DNA from: Nocardia brasiliensis ATCC 700358
Lineage (GTDB): Bacteria > Actinomycetota > Actinomycetes > Mycobacteriales > Mycobacteriaceae
Length of the DNA stretch: 64,000 bases
Assembly (NCBI RefSeq): GCF_000250675.2
Contig: NC_018681.1
Location: 6,014,001-6,078,000 of the forward strand
Direction: 5' to 3'
Shown here: positions 56,482-64,000 of the stretch, piece after piece
How the letters are laid out: each line of letters begins with the position of its first letter
Numbering within the stretch: the first letter of the stretch is position 1
Notes under the pieces: generated by a model
What the model was told of the DNA's origin: nothing
The model's database searches: none
Seen by the model: only the letters and a program-made list of their open reading frames with translations
Translations under genes and position numbers: made by a program

Positions 56482-56955
56482 GGGCACCAGCCTCCACCCC
56501 ATTGCGGAAGACCTGCTTCCGCAATACAAACCTTCTTCCAGATTCCTCGGTCGAGCGCGATGCTCAGAACTCACGCACTAGCCGGTGGCACCTCCGGCGG
56601 TGGCGTCCTGGGTCCATGCGGTGTCTCCCTCGCGGTCAGGACTGCTCAGGCCTTCTCGGTGGGCAACCCGGCGACAATGCCGGTCATCTGCGGCGTCACG
56701 CCGGCCGAAGGACTGCGGCCATCGCCGCATTCGTCTCGTCGATGTTCGCGGTCGGACCGCCGATATCTGCTGCGCTGCCTGAATCCGAGGCCGTGGGGCG
56801 AGCACCAGGACTGGTGGGTGGGGGCGCTGCCCCTTCTGCGGTTCCTCATCGGGTCGGCCGCCGCGGATAGAGCGGCGTTGACCTGGGCTTCGCCGTAGGC
56901 GCGACGCGACCGCCCGCTGGCATCGGCCGCCGCGTCGATGTGCCGGTAAAGCGCG
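56482..56955. other. 474-bp intergenic region without a supported gene
   Basis: It lies between the divergent epoxide hydrolase and TetR genes. Overlapping ORFs here are compositional shadows without start signals or family motifs. I see no clear palindrome for the TetR protein, so its operator is either weak or elsewhere. Confidence 0.5.
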
Positions 56956-57567
56956 GTGGGGGCCTATTATTCGGAGGTGACCTCGGATGCGCGGGCTCGG
57001 CCGGGGCGGCCTCGGGATGCTGAGAAGGATCTTGCTGTGTTGGGGGCGGCGCGGCGGTTGCTGGCGGAGGTGGGGTATCAGCAGACGACGGTGGTGGCGA
57101 TTGCGCGGCGGGCCGGGGTGAGTGCGCCGGCGATTTATCGACGCTGGCCCAGCCGGGAGGCGTTGCTGGAGGAAGCGGTGCACGGACCCGGCGGGCATCC
57201 GCTGCCGGTGCCCACCGGTGATTTGCGTGCGGACCTGGGGATCTGGGTGCGGATCTTTCTCGCCCGAGCGGCGAGTCCGGCGGCGCGCGCCGGGGTGCCC
57301 GGATTGCTGGCGGATTCGCAGACCGAGGAGGCGCGCCGCAGGTTGCTCGCGATCGGCGCGCCGGTGCGCGCGGCCTTCGCTGAACTGCTCGAGCACGCGT
57401 TCACCAGCGGCGAACTGACCGAGCGGGCAGACCCGGATGTCCTGTTCGAAATCCTCTCCGGCACGACGACTTTCCACGCGCTCGTGCGCGGCGGTGATGA
57501 ACAGGACGGATTCGCCGACGCGCTCGCCGCAGCGTTGTACGTCATTGCCGCGCAACGCGAAACCTGA
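56956..57567 (+). CDS. TetR family transcriptional regulator
   Basis: The 203-aa protein has the HTH VLGAARRLLAEVGYQQTTVVAIARRAGVSAPAIYRRWPSREALLEEAV. The C-terminal TetR_C-type domain contains DLRADLGIWVRIFLARAASPAARAGVPGLLADSQ. The start is GTG 56956, with GTG 56977 an alternative. The PAIYRRWPSRE element is typical of regulators of lipid or xenobiotic metabolism genes. It is a candidate controller of the ECH/LLM operon or of the epoxide hydrolase. Confidence 0.92.
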   Translation: MGAYYSEVTSDARARPGRPRDAEKDLAVLGAARRLLAEVGYQQTTVVAIARRAGVSAPAIYRRWPSREALLEEAVHGPGGHPLPVPTGDLRADLGIWVRIFLARAASPAARAGVPGLLADSQTEEARRRLLAIGAPVRAAFAELLEHAFTSGELTERADPDVLFEILSGTTTFHALVRGGDEQDGFADALAAALYVIAAQRET

Positions 57568-57694
57568 CGAGGCGCCGAGCTCACAGACCCCGGCTGACGA
57601 GCCGACAGCCAACTAGCAAACGAGCCATCAGCCCCAAGCCGACGGGCCAGCGAGCTGTCCAGCCCACGAGTAAGTCCCACGAACCACCGAGCCA

Positions 57695-57727
57695 CGAGCT
57701 GCGAGCTGCGAGCTGCGAGCTGCGAGC
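57695..57727. repeat. 7-bp minisatellite (CGAGCTG), 4.7 copies
   Basis: CGAGCTG is repeated head-to-tail between the TetR stop and the enoyl-CoA hydratase stop. The repeat is perfect. It lies in non-coding DNA, so length changes would not affect a protein. Confidence 0.95.
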
Positions 57728-57746
57728 CCACGCGACCAGCCGCCAG

Positions 57747-57800
57747 CCCACGCACCCACGCACCCACGCACCCACGCACCCACGCACCCACGCACCCACG
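57747..57800. repeat. 8-bp minisatellite (CCCACGCA), 6.7 copies
   Basis: CCCACGCA is repeated perfectly head-to-tail, 20 bp from the 7-bp array. A nearby shorter array and degenerate copies suggest replication slippage. It starts 36 bp before the 3' end of the ECH gene. Confidence 0.95.
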
Positions 57801-57835
57801 ACGAGTATCGCGCGCCACAGCGAGGACCCCCACAT

Positions 57836-58630
57836 CTACTCCCCCGCCGAAAACCGCACCGCCCAACGAGGTTCCCGCCGCTCCAGATACGCCCGCACCC
57901 CTTCGACAGCGTCGGGTGAGCCCATCACCCGGTGGTGCAGTTCGGTTTCCAGTTCTGCCACCTGCTCTGGACCGAACCCGTGCCGGGCGGTGTCCCAGAG
58001 CAGTTTCTTGCACAGGGCCGCGGAGGTCGGGGAGACGTTGGTGGCGATGTCGTGTGCCAGGGTGAGGGCGGCAGGCAGGACTTCGGCGGCGGGCAGGGAA
58101 CGGCTCGCGAGGCCGAGGCGTACCAGTTCGGGACCGTCGAGTTTGCGGCCGGTCAGCAGGATTTCGGCGGCGACGGCGGCGCCGGCGATTTGTGGAATCG
58201 TCCAGTGCGCCAGGGCATCCGGTACCAGACCGAAACGGACCTGCGGCACGGCGTAGGTCGCGTCGGTGGCGGCGATGCGGATATCGGCCTGCATCGCGAG
58301 GGTGCAGCCGATGCCGATGGCGTGGCCGTTCATCGCCGCGATCACCGGCTTGCCGAGATCGAACGCGGGCGGCACCACCGGTGACGCACTGAAACTCGGG
58401 TCAGCACTGGCCGCGAACGTGTCCGCGCCGCCGGACAGGTCCGCGCCGGCACAGAAGGCCGGTGGTGTGCCGGTGAGCACGACGGCGCGCACCGCGTCAT
58501 CGGCGTCGAGGGCACGGTAGTACTCCCCCAACGCGATTCCCATCTGCTTCGTGAACGCGTTGCGGCGCTCGGGTCGATGCAGCGTGAGTATCGCGACGCC
58601 GTCTTCGACCCGGAGCAGGACCTCGCTCAC
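57836..58630 (-). CDS. Enoyl-CoA hydratase/isomerase family protein
   Basis: 264 aa from GTG 58630, which overlaps the LLM stop as GTGA; the longer frame upstream is not credible. The crotonase fold shows VAILTLHRPERRNAFT, the oxyanion elements FCAGADLSGG and NGHAIGIGCTLAMQADIRI, and a helical C-terminus. The usual catalytic Glu at the end of the hydratase motif is not obvious (DATYAVPQVRFGLVP carries no E at the first site), so hydratase activity is uncertain. It is co-transcribed with an F420-dependent LLM oxidoreductase, as in lipid or sterol degradation modules. Confidence 0.88.
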   Translation of the reverse strand: MSEVLLRVEDGVAILTLHRPERRNAFTKQMGIALGEYYRALDADDAVRAVVLTGTPPAFCAGADLSGGADTFAASADPSFSASPVVPPAFDLGKPVIAAMNGHAIGIGCTLAMQADIRIAATDATYAVPQVRFGLVPDALAHWTIPQIAGAAVAAEILLTGRKLDGPELVRLGLASRSLPAAEVLPAALTLAHDIATNVSPTSAALCKKLLWDTARHGFGPEQVAELETELHHRVMGSPDAVEGVRAYLERREPRWAVRFSAGE

Positions 58631-59643
58631 GCGGCACCGCCCTGTAAGGCCCGAATCAGGTCCGCGACATGCGAATTCGAGACGGGATAACCGGGAAAGT
58701 AGCAGCACACCCGCTCGGCGACCGCCTCGAATCGGTCCAGGATCGACGCGGCGCAGTCCTCAGGCGTGCCGTGCACGGCGAGGGTGGTGAGCATCGTGTC
58801 ATCGATCAGACTCGCCATGGTGGCCCGAGCACCTTGCTTGGACAGAAGATTCAGCTCGGGTTGCAGATCCGCCCACCCCTCGACCTCCAGCACGGGCCGA
58901 TAGGCGGGCGTGGAACCGTAGAACGCCAGCAGTTCCCGCACCCCCGTCGCCGCGGCGGCCAACTCCTCGTCGGTGCGGCCGACGCCGACGATGACCTGCG
59001 GGTAGATCCGCAGATCCGCGGACGTCCGTCCAGCGCGGGCCAGACCGTCGGCGACGGCGGGCAGTGTCCGTTCCCGAAAGTGCCTGGCGCTGTTGAACGG
59101 CATCACCAGCAGACCGTCGGCGACCTCGGCCGCGGCCCGTGTCATCCGCGGGCCGAGCGCACCGAGACAGACTTCGGGCGGGCCGTACGGGTTCGGTCCG
59201 GGATCGAACATCGGCGGCATCAGTGTGTGCGTGCTGAACCGTCCCCGAAAGCGCAACGGCGACCGCCCTTCCCAGGCGTCGAAGATCGCTTTGATCGCGA
59301 GCACGATCTCGCGCATCCGCGCCACGGGTTCGGACCACTGTGCGCCGTAACGCTTCTCGATATGCGGACGCACCTGCGAGCCGAGACCGAGGCGGAATCG
59401 CCCGCCGCTCAGGGTTTGCAGATCGTAGGCGGTGTGCGCGAGATGTAAGGGGCTGCGCGGCAGCGCGATCGCGACATTGGACATCAGGTCGGTCCGCACA
59501 GTCGCGGCGGCCAGCGTCAGCGGCACGAAGATGTCGTTGGGACCTTCGAAGGTGAACAGACCGTCCGCCCCGAGGCCTACGAGTTCCCGCGCACGGTCCG
59601 CGACCTGCGTCAATCCTGCGTCCAACCTCAGATCGACCTTCAT
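58627..59643 (-). CDS. LLM-class F420-dependent oxidoreductase
   Basis: The 338-aa protein has a bacterial-luciferase-like TIM barrel. It starts MKVDLRLDAGLTQVADRARELVGLGADGLFTFEGPNDIFVPL, then SNVAIALPRSPLHLAHTAYDLQTLSGGRFRLGLGSQVR. This matches TIGR03617 F420-dependent enzymes, which are abundant in Corynebacteriales. It is first in a two-gene operon with the ECH gene, which its stop overlaps. A strong palindrome sits about 30-58 bp upstream of its ATG. Confidence 0.92.
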   Translation of the reverse strand: MKVDLRLDAGLTQVADRARELVGLGADGLFTFEGPNDIFVPLTLAAATVRTDLMSNVAIALPRSPLHLAHTAYDLQTLSGGRFRLGLGSQVRPHIEKRYGAQWSEPVARMREIVLAIKAIFDAWEGRSPLRFRGRFSTHTLMPPMFDPGPNPYGPPEVCLGALGPRMTRAAAEVADGLLVMPFNSARHFRERTLPAVADGLARAGRTSADLRIYPQVIVGVGRTDEELAAAATGVRELLAFYGSTPAYRPVLEVEGWADLQPELNLLSKQGARATMASLIDDTMLTTLAVHGTPEDCAASILDRFEAVAERVCCYFPGYPVSNSHVADLIRALQGGAA

Positions 59644-59672
59644 CGCATTCCCTCACCGCCGCACCCTACGCA

Positions 59673-59701
59673 CAATTACGTTAGAGCATGTTACGTAATT
59701 G
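59673..59701 (-). promoter_or_regulatory. TetR-type operator candidate of the LLM/ECH operon
   Basis: CAATTACGT (59673-59681) and its perfect complement ACGTAATTG (59693-59701) flank an 11-bp spacer. The block is AT-rich in GC-rich DNA, 30 bp upstream of the LLM ATG. Size and symmetry fit a TetR-family site. The nearest TetR gene is at 56956. Confidence 0.65.
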
Positions 59702-59771
59702 AGCCCGCCCGGACCTGACATCGGGGGCAAATGCGTTGCGCGGCACCCGTCGGGTGATCGACCATGCAGCG

Positions 59772-60272
59772 ATGATCAACACGCGACGCCTCGCCGGCGA
59801 CGACTGGCAGATCTTCCGGGACGTGCAGCTGGCCGGGTTGCTCGAAGCCCCCTACTCCGCGAACCTGACGCACGCGCAGGCCACCCAGCGCACCGAAACC
59901 GATTGGCGGCACAAGCTTTCCGAACGAACGCTGTTCATCACGACGGTCGACGACGAACCGGCCGGCCTCGCGGGCGGTGAACTCGGCGAGCACCCGGAAA
60001 CGTCCACCCTGGTCTCGATGTGGGTCGCCCCGCAGGCGCGCGGTCTGGGCGTCGGCGACGCGCTGGTGCGCACGGTGCTCGAGTGGGCCCGCGGCCAGGG
60101 CCATCGGCGGACCCTGCTCTGGGTGCTGGACGGCAACGAACCTGCCGAGCGTCTCTATCTCCGGCACGGTTTCCAGCGGACCGGGCGGCGTCGAGCGATG
60201 CCCCGGGACGAGTCCCTGATCGAGGTCGAGATGGCACTCGACCTGGCGTCCGCCCCATTCGCCGCACGGTAG
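59772..60272 (+). CDS. GNAT family N-acetyltransferase
   Basis: 166 aa from ATG 59772 (MINTRRLAGDDWQIFRDVQL); an earlier in-frame start is less likely. The GNAT core has the acetyl-CoA motif SMWVAPQARGLGVGDALVRTVLEWARGQGH (Q/RxxGxG/A as QARGLG), and EPAERLYLRHGFQRTGRRR near the end. The acceptor is unknown. Divergent transcription from the LLM operon means the palindrome at 59673 could affect both. Confidence 0.92.
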   Translation: MINTRRLAGDDWQIFRDVQLAGLLEAPYSANLTHAQATQRTETDWRHKLSERTLFITTVDDEPAGLAGGELGEHPETSTLVSMWVAPQARGLGVGDALVRTVLEWARGQGHRRTLLWVLDGNEPAERLYLRHGFQRTGRRRAMPRDESLIEVEMALDLASAPFAAR

Positions 60273-60359
60273 CCAATCTCACAAAGATCGAGGCAGCGCC
60301 GATTGCCGCCATACGGTAATTTACCTTTCCAAATGGCTGCGGGGATCCAAGGAGTCGGT

Positions 60360-60752
60360 ATGCACTTCGGCGGGATGGCGTTGCTGGTAGACGACGTGGA
60401 TGCGACAGTGGCGTTCTACGAGGCAGCCTTCGGTCTCGGACAGGTGTTCGCCGACAGCGACGGCACCTTCGTGGTGCTCGGCCGCGGCGGCTGGTCGGAG
60501 GGGCCCACCGCGCCCTATCTCAGTGTCGAACACCGGCGCAAGATCGAGGACTACACCGAACCCCGGCACGCCGACGGTTTTCGCGTGCTGCTCGAAACCG
60601 ACGACGTGGACGACGCCTATCGCCGGGCGGTCGAGGCCGGCGCGCGCAGCGCTTTGGTCCCGACGACCCGCCCCTGGGGGCAGCGCGTCGCTGCGGTCAT
60701 CGACCTGAACGACGCCATCGTGGAGATCAACGGACCCGTCACACCGGACTGA
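60360..60752 (+). CDS. VOC family protein
   Basis: 130 aa from ATG 60360, 5-6 bp after AAGGAG; longer in-frame starts are dismissed. The single VOC domain reads MHFGGMALLVDDVDATVAFYEAAFGLGQVF, then TFVVLGRGGWSEG and VDDAYRRAVEAGARSALVPT, ending DLNDAIVEINGP. A metal-binding His is kept at position 2 and a Glu near the end. The family includes dioxygenases, glyoxalases and resistance proteins; the substrate is unknown. Confidence 0.87.
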   Translation: MHFGGMALLVDDVDATVAFYEAAFGLGQVFADSDGTFVVLGRGGWSEGPTAPYLSVEHRRKIEDYTEPRHADGFRVLLETDDVDDAYRRAVEAGARSALVPTTRPWGQRVAAVIDLNDAIVEINGPVTPD

Positions 60753-60853
60753 CGGGCCGGAATCCGCACCCGCGCCTGCCGTTTCGCGACGCCGTCGGCC
60801 CTGCCGTCCTACCCTCGAGACAAGGGTTCCTCGACGCGCACGGGAGGACGCCG

Positions 60854-61528
60854 ATGGTCGAGACCGCAGTGCTCATGATCGACTTGCAGAACACCTACAT
60901 CGCCGACGACGGCGTCCGTGCCGCACTGGGCTGGCCGCCGATCTGGCGCCTCGACGCGGTCGTCCGCGAATGTGCCGAGTTGGCCGAACAGGCGCGGCGG
61001 CAACATTTCCCACTCATCTACTCCCGCATGATCGCCGGGCAGTCCGGCTTGATCGGCACCGGCCCGCGACCGCGCAGACATCTGCAGCACCGCCGCCATC
61101 TGGTCCCGAAAGTGTCTGCCGAGCAACGCGAGTGGAAGACCCGCATCATGGACGACGTCGCGCCGCGCCGCGGCGACGTGGTGCTCACCAAGACCAGGCA
61201 CAGTTTCTTCGCCTACACCGAACTCGAGCCGCTGCTCCGCACTCTCGGCGCGCACCGCCTCGTCGTCGCGGGCTTGCAGACCAATGTCTGCGTCGAGGCC
61301 ACCGTGCGGGCCGCGCTGGAACGCAATTTCGACGTCGCGGTGCCCGACGACGCGGTCAGCACGGACGGCCCCGCCCTGCACTACGCCTCCCTGGACGCCA
61401 TGCGGGTGCTGTACGTCGAGGTGGCGCCGTGGCGGGAACTGCTCGCGCCGGACGCGCCGTGGGATCGCGCGTACACCACGCCCGACTACGGCCGCGATCC
61501 CGAATACTGGCGCAGCCCAACGGCTTAA
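60854..61528 (+). CDS. Isochorismatase-family cysteine hydrolase
   Basis: The 224-aa protein has the catalytic triad of the isochorismatase-like hydrolases. Asp is in VLMIDLQNTY (position 9), Lys in DVVLTKTRHSFF, and Cys in VAGLQTNVCVEATVRAALERN, with the cis-peptide stretch VVAGLQTN. A Cys nucleophile points to an amidohydrolase-like reaction (nicotinamidase, N-carbamoylsarcosine amidase type), since true isochorismatases lack it. The C-terminal tail of about 35 aa (TPDYGRDPEYWRSPTA) is extra. The substrate is unknown. Confidence 0.9.
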   Translation: MVETAVLMIDLQNTYIADDGVRAALGWPPIWRLDAVVRECAELAEQARRQHFPLIYSRMIAGQSGLIGTGPRPRRHLQHRRHLVPKVSAEQREWKTRIMDDVAPRRGDVVLTKTRHSFFAYTELEPLLRTLGAHRLVVAGLQTNVCVEATVRAALERNFDVAVPDDAVSTDGPALHYASLDAMRVLYVEVAPWRELLAPDAPWDRAYTTPDYGRDPEYWRSPTA

Positions 61529-61912
61529 CGCACCGGGCCCACAACGAGGGCCGCAGCCGACGGCTGAGGCCCCTCGTGGTTGTACCGACCGGTGTCCGAG
61601 CCACTTTTCTCTGGGCCCCGGCCTCGATACAAAACACTCTCACATTTCCGGGCGTTCGGCGCACCGAGCGCGAGTGCAACTGTGACCAGCGGCGCATGTG
61701 CATCTGTACAGTCGGCCCACACGGCTCTGACCTGGGGAAATAGATGAGAGCTATCCGAGTGAATATAACGGAAAGATAACGGCTCGGCATGATCGTTTTC
61801 ATATCGTGCCCTTTGAAACACGAGATCCGTTCTCCCGCAAACGCACTCGCGAAACGATCGAGAACCCGGCGGCGGTGGCAGCGGTCCGCCCGCACTCGGC
61901 TAACCTGGCCCG
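61529..61912. other. 384-bp intergenic region with a hairpin and an AT-rich promoter-like part
   Basis: An imperfect hairpin (about 61551-61592, with inner CAGCCGACGGCTG) follows the isochorismatase-like gene and may terminate it. Around 61745-61800 the DNA is AT-rich (GAATATAACGGAAAGATAACGG), which suits the promoter of the GtrA/FGE-like pair. No ORF with family features is present. Confidence 0.5.
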
Positions 61913-62443
61913 ATGTTCTTGGCCCAGATTGTCGCTGCCCGCGTGCCGAGCCGAATGCTGTCGGCGTTCGTGCGCAACGCGGAGCTGCTGAAGTTTCTGA
62001 CCGTCGGAGCGATCGCCTTCGTCACCACCTCGGTGCTGTTCTTCGGACTGAAATGGACCGTCCTGCACGGTAAGCCGGTCACCGCCAACATGGTCGCCGT
62101 GCTGATCGCGACGGTCGTGTCCTACGTCCTGAACCGCGAGTGGGCGTTCACCGCACGCGGCGGACACGAGCGGCGGCACGAGGCGGCACTGTTCTTCGTG
62201 GTGGCGGGCATCGGCATGGTGATCAACCAGCTGCCGCTCGCGGTGTCGAGCTACATCTTCCAGCTCCGCGCGCCGCACGTGTCGGTGGTCACCGAGAACA
62301 TCGCCGATTTCGTCAGCGCGACGATCATCGGCACCCTGCTCGCCACGGTGTTCCGCTGGTGGGCCATGCGCAAATTCGTGTTCCCGCATCAGGTCGAGCC
62401 CGAGCTGGAACGCGACGGGGCGATTCCCGAGCTGCGTGCCTGA
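61913..62443 (+). CDS. GtrA family membrane protein
   Basis: The 176-aa protein has four transmembrane helices in the GtrA/DPMS-like pattern: LLKFLTVGAIAFVTTSVLFFGL, ANMVAVLIATVVSYVLNREWAF, AALFFVVAGIGMVINQLPLAV and FVSATIIGTLLATVFRWWAMRKFVF. The NREWAF and RWWAMRKFVF signatures are diagnostic. GtrA proteins flip or help transfer lipid-linked sugars; in Corynebacteriales they act in arabinogalactan and lipoarabinomannan assembly. It overlaps the FGE-like gene by 8 bp. Confidence 0.92.
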   Translation: MFLAQIVAARVPSRMLSAFVRNAELLKFLTVGAIAFVTTSVLFFGLKWTVLHGKPVTANMVAVLIATVVSYVLNREWAFTARGGHERRHEAALFFVVAGIGMVINQLPLAVSSYIFQLRAPHVSVVTENIADFVSATIIGTLLATVFRWWAMRKFVFPHQVEPELERDGAIPELRA

Positions 62444-63110
62444 CCTGCGCGTGGACCCGCACACGCTGATCACTGTGCCCGCGGGCACGGTGCGGCTGGC
62501 GGATCGGCGCACCCAACGCCAGTGGACCGTCGATATCGCGACCTTCCGGATCGGCGCGGTCCCGATCACTCAGGAACGCTATGCCCAGGTCACCGGGGAA
62601 CGGCCGAGCAGTGCGCCGGGCGAGCGCAGGCCCGTCGACGGCGTCTCCTGGTGGGACGCGGTGCGCTGCTGCAATGCCCTGTCCGAACAGGAGGGCTTGC
62701 GTCCCGTGTATCGCATAGCCGACGAGGACATCGAGTGGGACACCACCGCCGACGGCTACCGGCTGCCGAGCGAGGCCGAATGGGAGTACGCGTGCCGCGC
62801 GGGCAGCACCGGCCCGCGCTACGGCCCGCTCGACGACATCGCCTGGTACCGAGGCAATTCCGGCGACCGGATGCACGAGGTCGGCGGTAAGCGGCCCAAC
62901 GCGTTCGGCCTGTTCGACATGCTGGGCAACACCTGGGACTGGTGCTGGGACATCTACGACGCCGAGGTCTACGGCTCCTACCGGGTGCTGCGCGGCGGCG
63001 GCTGGTTCGACGAACACTGGAGCTGCCGGGCGGGGGTGCGCCGGCGCAGTCACCCGAGTTTGCGCCTCGACGATGTCGGCTTCCGGGTCGCGCGCACCAT
63101 AACGCCCTGA
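62436..63110 (+). CDS. Formylglycine-generating-enzyme-like (SUMF1 fold) protein
   Basis: 224 aa from GTG 62436. The FGE-sulfatase fold is clear: FRIGAVPITQERYAQVTGE, GVSWWDAVRCCNALS, DGYRLPSEAEWEYACRAGST, FGLFDMLGNTWDWCWD and YRVLRGGGWFDEHWSCRAG, ending DVGFRVARTITP. The two active-site cysteines of true FGE (CxxxxC near the end) are not both present; only one Cys is visible in SCRAGVRRRSH. It is therefore more likely a binding or non-FGE member than a sulfatase activator. Coupling with GtrA is unusual. Confidence 0.88.
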   Translation: MPDLRVDPHTLITVPAGTVRLADRRTQRQWTVDIATFRIGAVPITQERYAQVTGERPSSAPGERRPVDGVSWWDAVRCCNALSEQEGLRPVYRIADEDIEWDTTADGYRLPSEAEWEYACRAGSTGPRYGPLDDIAWYRGNSGDRMHEVGGKRPNAFGLFDMLGNTWDWCWDIYDAEVYGSYRVLRGGGWFDEHWSCRAGVRRRSHPSLRLDDVGFRVARTITP

Positions 63111-63254
63111 TCGGACATTCCCGACAGGTTCCGCCGTACGCTCCACGAAATCGTCAGGGCCGCACATACTGTCCGGGACAAGCATGGCTATCTCCCAGAC
63201 AACGCGCCCGTGACATCGCATCCGGTGTCACATCGACCCTAAGCGAGCGTATTC

Positions 63255-63536
63255 ATGGTCATCATCGCTGTGCACGACGCCCTCCTCGCCCAAATCGGTA
63301 ACCCGACACCGGAAGCGCCGCCGGTTTCGGACAAGATCCTGCAGATGGTCCGCTACCTCACCTGGCTGGTGCTGCTGTCCGGGGTCTGCGGAATCACCTT
63401 CGCCGGTGGACGATTCGCCTGGGAGAAGTGGCAGGGCGGCGCGTTGGAGTCGCCGAAGATGATCGCGGACGCGATGATCGGCGGGGTGGTCGCCACGAGC
63501 GCGGGCACGATCATGAACGCGGTGGTCGGCAGTTGA
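63255..63536 (+). CDS. Small two-helix membrane protein, 93 aa
   Basis: Two hydrophobic segments, VRYLTWLVLLSGVCGITFAGG and MIADAMIGGVVATSAGTIMNAVVG, flank a short polar loop (RFAWEKWQGGALESPK). This pattern resembles TrbC/VirB2-like pilin or small conjugation-associated membrane proteins in actinobacterial mobile elements, but the similarity is only in layout. No transfer gene is adjacent. A hairpin directly follows the stop. Confidence 0.6.
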   Translation: MVIIAVHDALLAQIGNPTPEAPPVSDKILQMVRYLTWLVLLSGVCGITFAGGRFAWEKWQGGALESPKMIADAMIGGVVATSAGTIMNAVVGS

Positions 63537-63560
63537 TCGCGGAAGGAAGTTTTCCGCGAT
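63536..63560 (+). terminator. Hairpin after the small membrane protein gene
   Basis: Perfect 9-bp arms ATCGCGGAA (63536-63544) and TTCCGCGAT (63552-63560) enclose a 7-nt loop. The left arm starts at the last base of the stop codon. It has no T-run. It lies 18 bp before the WYL regulator gene. Confidence 0.6.
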
Positions 63561-63578
63561 TGCTGCGATGATCGACCG

Positions 63579-64000
63579 ATGTTGGAGACCTCCGCACGAT
63601 TGCTCCGGCTGTTGTCGCTGCTACAGCTGCATCGGGACTGGACCGGTCCCGCGCTCGCCGCACGACTCGAGGTGTCCACCCGTACCATCCGCACCGATAT
63701 CGAGCGACTGCGGACCCTGGGCTATCCGGTGCACGCGACGCCCGGTGTCGCGGGTGGCTACCGGCTCGGCGCGGGCTCCGCGCTGCCGCCGCTGCTGCTC
63801 GACGACGACGAGGCCGTCGCGGTCGCGGTCGGGCTGGCCACCGCGGCGAACGGCGCGGTCACCGGGATCGAGGAAACCTCCGTCCGCGCGCTGGTGAAGT
63901 TGCAACAGGTGCTGCCCGCACGGCTGCGGCACCGGGTCGCCACGCTCACCTCGGCTACCGTGCACGCACCGGAATTCCAGCGCACCACCGTCGACGCCGC
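63579..64000 (+). CDS. WYL-domain (DeoR/YafY-like) transcriptional regulator, N-terminal part
   Basis: 140 codons from ATG 63579 run to the window end, so the gene is truncated by the edge. The N-terminal winged helix reads ETSARLLRLLSLLQLHRDWTGPALAARLEVSTRTIRTDIERLRTLGYPV, the standard HTH_11 of the YafY/PafBC group, followed by a GVAGGYRLGAGSALPPLLL linker. The WYL domain itself would lie beyond the edge. Partners and targets are unknown. Confidence 0.9.
   Translation, partial: MLETSARLLRLLSLLQLHRDWTGPALAARLEVSTRTIRTDIERLRTLGYPVHATPGVAGGYRLGAGSALPPLLLDDDEAVAVAVGLATAANGAVTGIEETSVRALVKLQQVLPARLRHRVATLTSATVHAPEFQRTTVDA

Noticed and set aside
57568..57835. CRISPR array
   Set aside because: Repeat units are 7-8 bp head-to-tail with no spacers.

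Overview
The window is 64 kb of very GC-rich DNA from a mycolic-acid-type actinomycete, most likely Nocardia or a close relative. RbpA, a mycothiol-dependent-enzyme-family protein, several F420-type flavin enzymes, a TldD/TldE pair, GTG starts, ATGA/GTGA overlaps and degenerate intergenic repeats all point that way. The genus is an inference. No rRNA, tRNA, CRISPR array, insertion sequence or prophage was seen.

Layout. 1-6.2 kb: end of a response regulator, a P1B-4 metal-exporting ATPase, a secreted ricin-type protein, an EEP phosphohydrolase, a predicted fluoroacetate/haloacetate dehalogenase and a secreted trypsin-like protease. 6.3-9.6 kb: a probable copper/haem export unit (membrane protein, PCu(A)C lipoprotein, Tat-exported DyP peroxidase), split by about 1 kb of degenerate tandem repeats. 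9.6-16.3 kb: small secreted, membrane, VOC, GT9, ArsR and M23 genes, then the Rv2049c-like/rbpA divergent pair.

16.4-38.9 kb: an accessory island. It holds a broken gene, an MFS transporter, an HFCD-type flavoprotein, two paralogous secreted alpha/beta hydrolases, a DrrAB-like ABC exporter, a 72-codon ORF overlapping both its neighbours, and a 13.7-kb tetramodular NRPS (C-A-T x4, then TE). The first A domain reads as serine (code DVWHFSLVDK). The other three share a DALF-G pocket that I could not assign. NRPS, small ORF, ATPase and permease form one overlapping operon that ends in a strong hairpin. The island sits between rbpA and lnt, where mycobacteria carry the polyprenol-phosphate mannose synthase ppm1. 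No ppm1 is present in the window.

38.9-51.4 kb: lnt, an amidohydrolase whose 3' end is tandemly triplicated, an orphan RHH protein, fxsA, a mycothiol-dependent-enzyme-family protein, a NarL-type two-component system, TauE/SafE with a tail-to-tail TetR, and tldD/tldE. 51.4-64 kb: two F420/PPOX paralogues, a PadR/VOC divergent pair with two operator-like sites, a methionine aminopeptidase divergent from a small XRE regulator with three identical AT-rich palindromes between them, an epoxide hydrolase, TetR, an enoyl-CoA hydratase/LLM oxidoreductase operon under a palindrome, GNAT, VOC, isochorismatase, GtrA with an FGE-like protein, a small membrane protein and the start of a WYL regulator.

The best candidates for new biology are the orphan NRPS operon with its embedded small ORF and neighbouring hydrolase pair, the XRE/map module, and the amidohydrolase gene-end triplication.
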